From: UBA1014 sp964344035
GTDB lineage: Bacteria; SAR324; NAC60-12
Assembly (NCBI GenBank): GCA_964344035.1
Contig: CAYFLK010000099.1
Location: 1 to 8,388 of the forward strand
Direction of reading: 5' to 3'
Length of the DNA stretch: 8,388 nucleotides
The notes below the pieces were generated by a model that saw only the letters and a program-made list of their open reading frames with translations, was not told the DNA's origin and ran no database searches. Each line of letters opens with the position of its first letter. Position 1 is the first letter of the stretch. The translations under genes were made by a program, and so were the position numbers. Of this stretch, positions 6,112 through 8,388 are shown piece by piece.

Positions 6112-6627
6112 TCAGGCTGATTCAGGCAACTTTTTACTTTCAGTGGTTTTTGTCACGATATCAGATTCAGCTTTTTCAGGCGTATTCGAAGTGGCGGTAG
6201 AACTCTGGACGGGGGCCTTCCCAATCTCGTCCCGAGCTTTACCCTTGGGAATCAGTTTTTCCAACTCCTTTTGCGAGGTGGTTAAGCATTGTCCCTCAAC
6301 CACTCCGCCTTCGTGAATAATCAGTGAACCTGGAAGATTGGTTATGTTACCCCGAATTCTTCCTTCAGACAGCACTTCCATGCGGTCCAGGGCAAATAAA
6401 TCGCCTTTCACTTCTCCGTTGACTTTTATAATGGACGCATGAATGGTTGCCTCGATTTTCGCGGTCGGTCCGATCACAACTTCACTTTCACAGTGAATGG
6501 TTCCCTCCAATTGACCATCCATCCAGATCGGACGCTGACCGGTGACTTTGCCTTCTATTCTCATTCCCCCCCCGAGGTAGGTGGGCGCATTCCCGCTATC
6601 AGCAGTGCTGGGTTTCTTTTTAAACAA
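6112..6627 (-). CDS. Bactofilin (polymer-forming cytoskeletal protein)
   Basis: Bactofilins polymerise without nucleotide into filaments of right-handed beta-helix subunits and act as scaffolds for cell shape, polarity or wall synthesis. Residues about 17-115 show the family's regular short-period repeats of hydrophobic residues and glycines (YLGGGMRIEGKV, DGQLEGTI, VNGEVKGDL, GRIRGNI, EGGVVEGQC). The N-terminus MFKKKP is a short basic lead typical of membrane-associating bactofilins. The last 50 residues are a polar Ser/Thr/Lys/Glu-rich tail, probably disordered. The start is a TTG at 6627, supported by AAGGGGG six bases upstream and by the absence of any in-frame ATG nearby. The gene is alone on its strand, convergent with the kinase-like gene and divergent from proS. 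No peptidase or wall-enzyme partner is adjacent. Confidence 0.93.
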   Translation of the reverse strand: MFKKKPSTADSGNAPTYLGGGMRIEGKVTGQRPIWMDGQLEGTIHCESEVVIGPTAKIEATIHASIIKVNGEVKGDLFALDRMEVLSEGRIRGNITNLPGSLIIHEGGVVEGQCLTTSQKELEKLIPKGKARDEIGKAPVQSSTATSNTPEKAESDIVTKTTESKKLPESA

Positions 6628-6640
6628 GGATGTCCCCCTT
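6628..6640 (-). promoter_or_regulatory. Ribosome binding site that fixes the bactofilin TTG start
   Basis: On the minus strand AAGGGGG lies six bases before TTG at 6627. No in-frame ATG, GTG or other TTG is visible just upstream, and the next downstream methionine would cut into the beta-helix domain. This selects the rare TTG start. Confidence 0.6.
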
Positions 6641-6788
6641 AATTGAAATCTGCGTATGAAAACATATCGATAATGAATATCAACAGGAATCGTTAAAGGG
6701 GCAAGGTTTTTCCTCAGAAAGGTGTGCGGTCAGCTTTTTCCAGGTCCTTTTATTTCTGTGAAATGCAATGTCTTCACCTGAAAAGAGC

Positions 6789-6817
6789 TTGTGAATAAAA
6801 ATAGGAAGAAATAATTT
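6789..6817 (+). promoter_or_regulatory. Possible proS promoter
   Basis: TTGTGA (6789-6794), a 17-base spacer and TAATTT (6812-6817) form a weak sigma70-like promoter about 58 bases before the proS ATG. The match is modest (four and three of six). The remainder of the 247-base divergent gap between the bactofilin gene and proS is AT-rich and shows no gene or clear hairpin terminator. Confidence 0.25.
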
Positions 6818-6874
6818 GGTTTTCCGATATACGCTCCCAGGCAGTCTGTACTTTTAACATCGAATTCTACCCAC

Positions 6875-8314
6875 ATGGCAAAAAACATCACCCCCAGAAG
6901 CAAGAATTATTCTCAATGGTACCTTGATGTCATCTCTGCGGGACAACTCGCAGATTATGCACCTGTCAAAGGGTGCATGGTGATCCGACCCAGCGGTTAC
7001 TCAATCTGGGAATCCATGCAGGCACGCCTGGATCGGATGTTCAAGGAAACCGGTCATGTAAATGCCTACTTCCCCCTGCTCATCCCCAAGCATTTTATGG
7101 AAAGGGAAGCGGAGCACATTGAAGGTTTCAGCCCCGAATGTGCAGTGGTGACACACGGTGGAGGAAAGGAACTGGAAGAACCACTGATGATTCGTCCAAC
7201 ATCCGAGACTGTCATCGGGCACATGTACTCACGCTGGATTGAAAGTTACCGTGATCTGCCGGTGCTGATCAATCAGTGGTGCAATGTCATGCGCTGGGAA
7301 ATGCGAACCCGGCTTTTTCTGCGCACCTCGGAATTTCTCTGGCAGGAAGGTCACACTGCCCATGAAACCCTTGAAGAAGCCGAGGAAGAAACTTTGCGGA
7401 TGCTGGAAATATACCGCCGTTTTCAGGAGGATTACCTTGCCATCCCGGTCATCCCCGGGCGCAAAACCGAATTAGAAAAATTCCCCGGGGCCATTTCCAC
7501 CTACAGTATAGAAGCAATGATGCAGGACGGGAAAGCCTTGCAGGCTGGCACGTCTCACAACCTGGGGCAGAATTTCGCAAAAGCGTTCGATATCAGCTTT
7601 CTTGATCGAAACAACGAGCAGGTGTTTGCCTGGACAACCAGCTGGGGAGTATCCACGCGCATGATCGGTGGGCTGATAATGACCCACAGCGATGACGACG
7701 GACTGGTGCTGCCCCCCAAAATTGCCCCGATACAGGTGGTCATTATCCCCATATTTACCAATGAGCAGGAAAAAAGCCAAATTCTCACATTCGCTGACGC
7801 CATTGCAACCAGACTTCACGAAAAACTGGATTCCCTGCAGGTGAAAATTGATCACCGGGAAAATTTACGTCCGGCGGAGAAGTTTTTTCACTGGCTGCAG
7901 CAGGGTGTCCCTGTACGCATTGAAATCGGTCCCAGAGACATGAAGAAAAATGCGGGCATGGTAGCACGTCGCGATATACGTGAAAAACTGTCCGTGCCTT
8001 TGGAGCAGATAACCGAACATGTCTCCAATCTGTTGGAGGATATCCAGCAAAACTTGTTTGTCCGTGCAAAGGAATTTCAACTGGCAAACACACACACCGC
8101 GCATTCATTTGAAGAATTCCGGAAACTGGTTGCTAATGAAGGTGGATTTATCCGTGCGCACTGGGACGGAACCCGGGAAACGGAGATGCAAATCAAGGAG
8201 GAAACAAAGGCCACCATCCGCTGCATCCCTTTTCATGACGAACCCAAACCGGGGAAATGCATTGTCACGGGAGAGCACTTGGCGGAAGAAGTGATTTTTG
8301 CCATTGCCTACTGA
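6875..8314 (+). CDS. proS: Prolyl-tRNA synthetase, archaeal/eukaryotic-like type
   Basis: ProRS charges tRNA(Pro) with proline in the cytoplasm. The 479-residue product is the short class II form with a C-terminal extension ending in Tyr, not the longer bacterial type with an editing insertion. Seen in order: motif 1 region VIRPSGYSIWESMQARLD (37-53), LMIRPTSET (104-112), motif 2 RWEMRTRLFLRTSEFLWQEGH (140-160), TSHNLGQNFAKAFDI (226-240), motif 3 region WGVSTRMIGGLIMTHSDDDG (257-276), an anticodon-binding domain (about 285-390) and the ProRS C-terminal domain (about 410-479). In that last domain the zinc ligands known from Thermus-type enzymes are mostly replaced: WDGTRETE (430-437) lacks two cysteines, and GKCIVTG keeps one. 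I recall this zinc-less form from other bacteria. No Shine-Dalgarno precedes the ATG at 6875, but the MAKNITPRSKNYSQWY start fits the family. Confidence 0.96.
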   Translation: MAKNITPRSKNYSQWYLDVISAGQLADYAPVKGCMVIRPSGYSIWESMQARLDRMFKETGHVNAYFPLLIPKHFMEREAEHIEGFSPECAVVTHGGGKELEEPLMIRPTSETVIGHMYSRWIESYRDLPVLINQWCNVMRWEMRTRLFLRTSEFLWQEGHTAHETLEEAEEETLRMLEIYRRFQEDYLAIPVIPGRKTELEKFPGAISTYSIEAMMQDGKALQAGTSHNLGQNFAKAFDISFLDRNNEQVFAWTTSWGVSTRMIGGLIMTHSDDDGLVLPPKIAPIQVVIIPIFTNEQEKSQILTFADAIATRLHEKLDSLQVKIDHRENLRPAEKFFHWLQQGVPVRIEIGPRDMKKNAGMVARRDIREKLSVPLEQITEHVSNLLEDIQQNLFVRAKEFQLANTHTAHSFEEFRKLVANEGGFIRAHWDGTRETEMQIKEETKATIRCIPFHDEPKPGKCIVTGEHLAEEVIFAIAY

Positions 8315-8388
8315 TTTAGTCATGGCATTGGGATTTGTTAGCGACCCACCCGGGACCCCGGCCTCAATCCTCCAAGTAACTTTTGGAT

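Noticed and set aside
8315..8388. Feature in the last 74 bases after proS
   Set aside because: Only a tiny CCGGG-A-CCCCGG inverted repeat near 8350 is seen; no gene start, terminator or RNA can be supported.

Overview
This is an 8.4 kb bacterial chromosomal window with ordinary gene density, moderate G+C, and mostly housekeeping or envelope genes. Nothing visible marks it as phage, plasmid or transposon: there is no integrase, transposase, tRNA, CRISPR array or long repeat. Slipin/NfeD, a bactofilin, dephospho-CoA kinase and a membrane propeller/Y_Y_Y/GGDEF protein suggest a Gram-negative-type bacterium. The prolyl-tRNA synthetase is the short archaeal/eukaryotic-like type, found in only some bacterial phyla. 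The lineage cannot be fixed further from the sequence.

Layout: (1) 1-1674 (+), the C-terminal part of a membrane sensor: the end of a two-component-regulator propeller, a Y_Y_Y domain, three transmembrane segments and a GGDEF domain. Its propeller reading frame runs upstream of the first possible start (TTG at 211) into in-frame stops near position 40, so the gene looks headless. A c-di-GMP riboswitch-like core motif lies in that upstream stretch. (2) 1686-3811 (-), a nfeD-slipin operon joined by a 4-base ATGA overlap. (3) 3812-4095, an AT-rich divergent intergenic region. (4) 4096-4773 (+), coaE. (5) 4774-5111, a 338-base gap with a sigma70-like promoter and a long nested imperfect hairpin, possibly a structured RNA or leader. 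(6) 5112-6059 (+), a protein that lines up with the diacylglycerol/lipid kinase fold but lacks its catalytic motifs. (7) 6112-6627 (-), a bactofilin with a TTG start. (8) 6628-6874, a divergent intergenic region. (9) 6875-8314 (+), proS.

Functional threads: slipin and NfeD form a membrane quality-control pair, and the bactofilin is a cytoskeletal scaffold. CoaE and ProRS are essential housekeeping enzymes. The most unusual content is two probable pseudo-enzymes. One is a GGDEF domain with a broken active-site motif (MGEKF) but an intact RxxD inhibitory site, which suggests a c-di-GMP receptor. The other is the lipid-kinase-like protein with the GGDGT loop replaced. The GEMM-like motif and the structured gap at 4842-5062 also deserve covariance-model testing. 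I see no clearly new multi-gene system.
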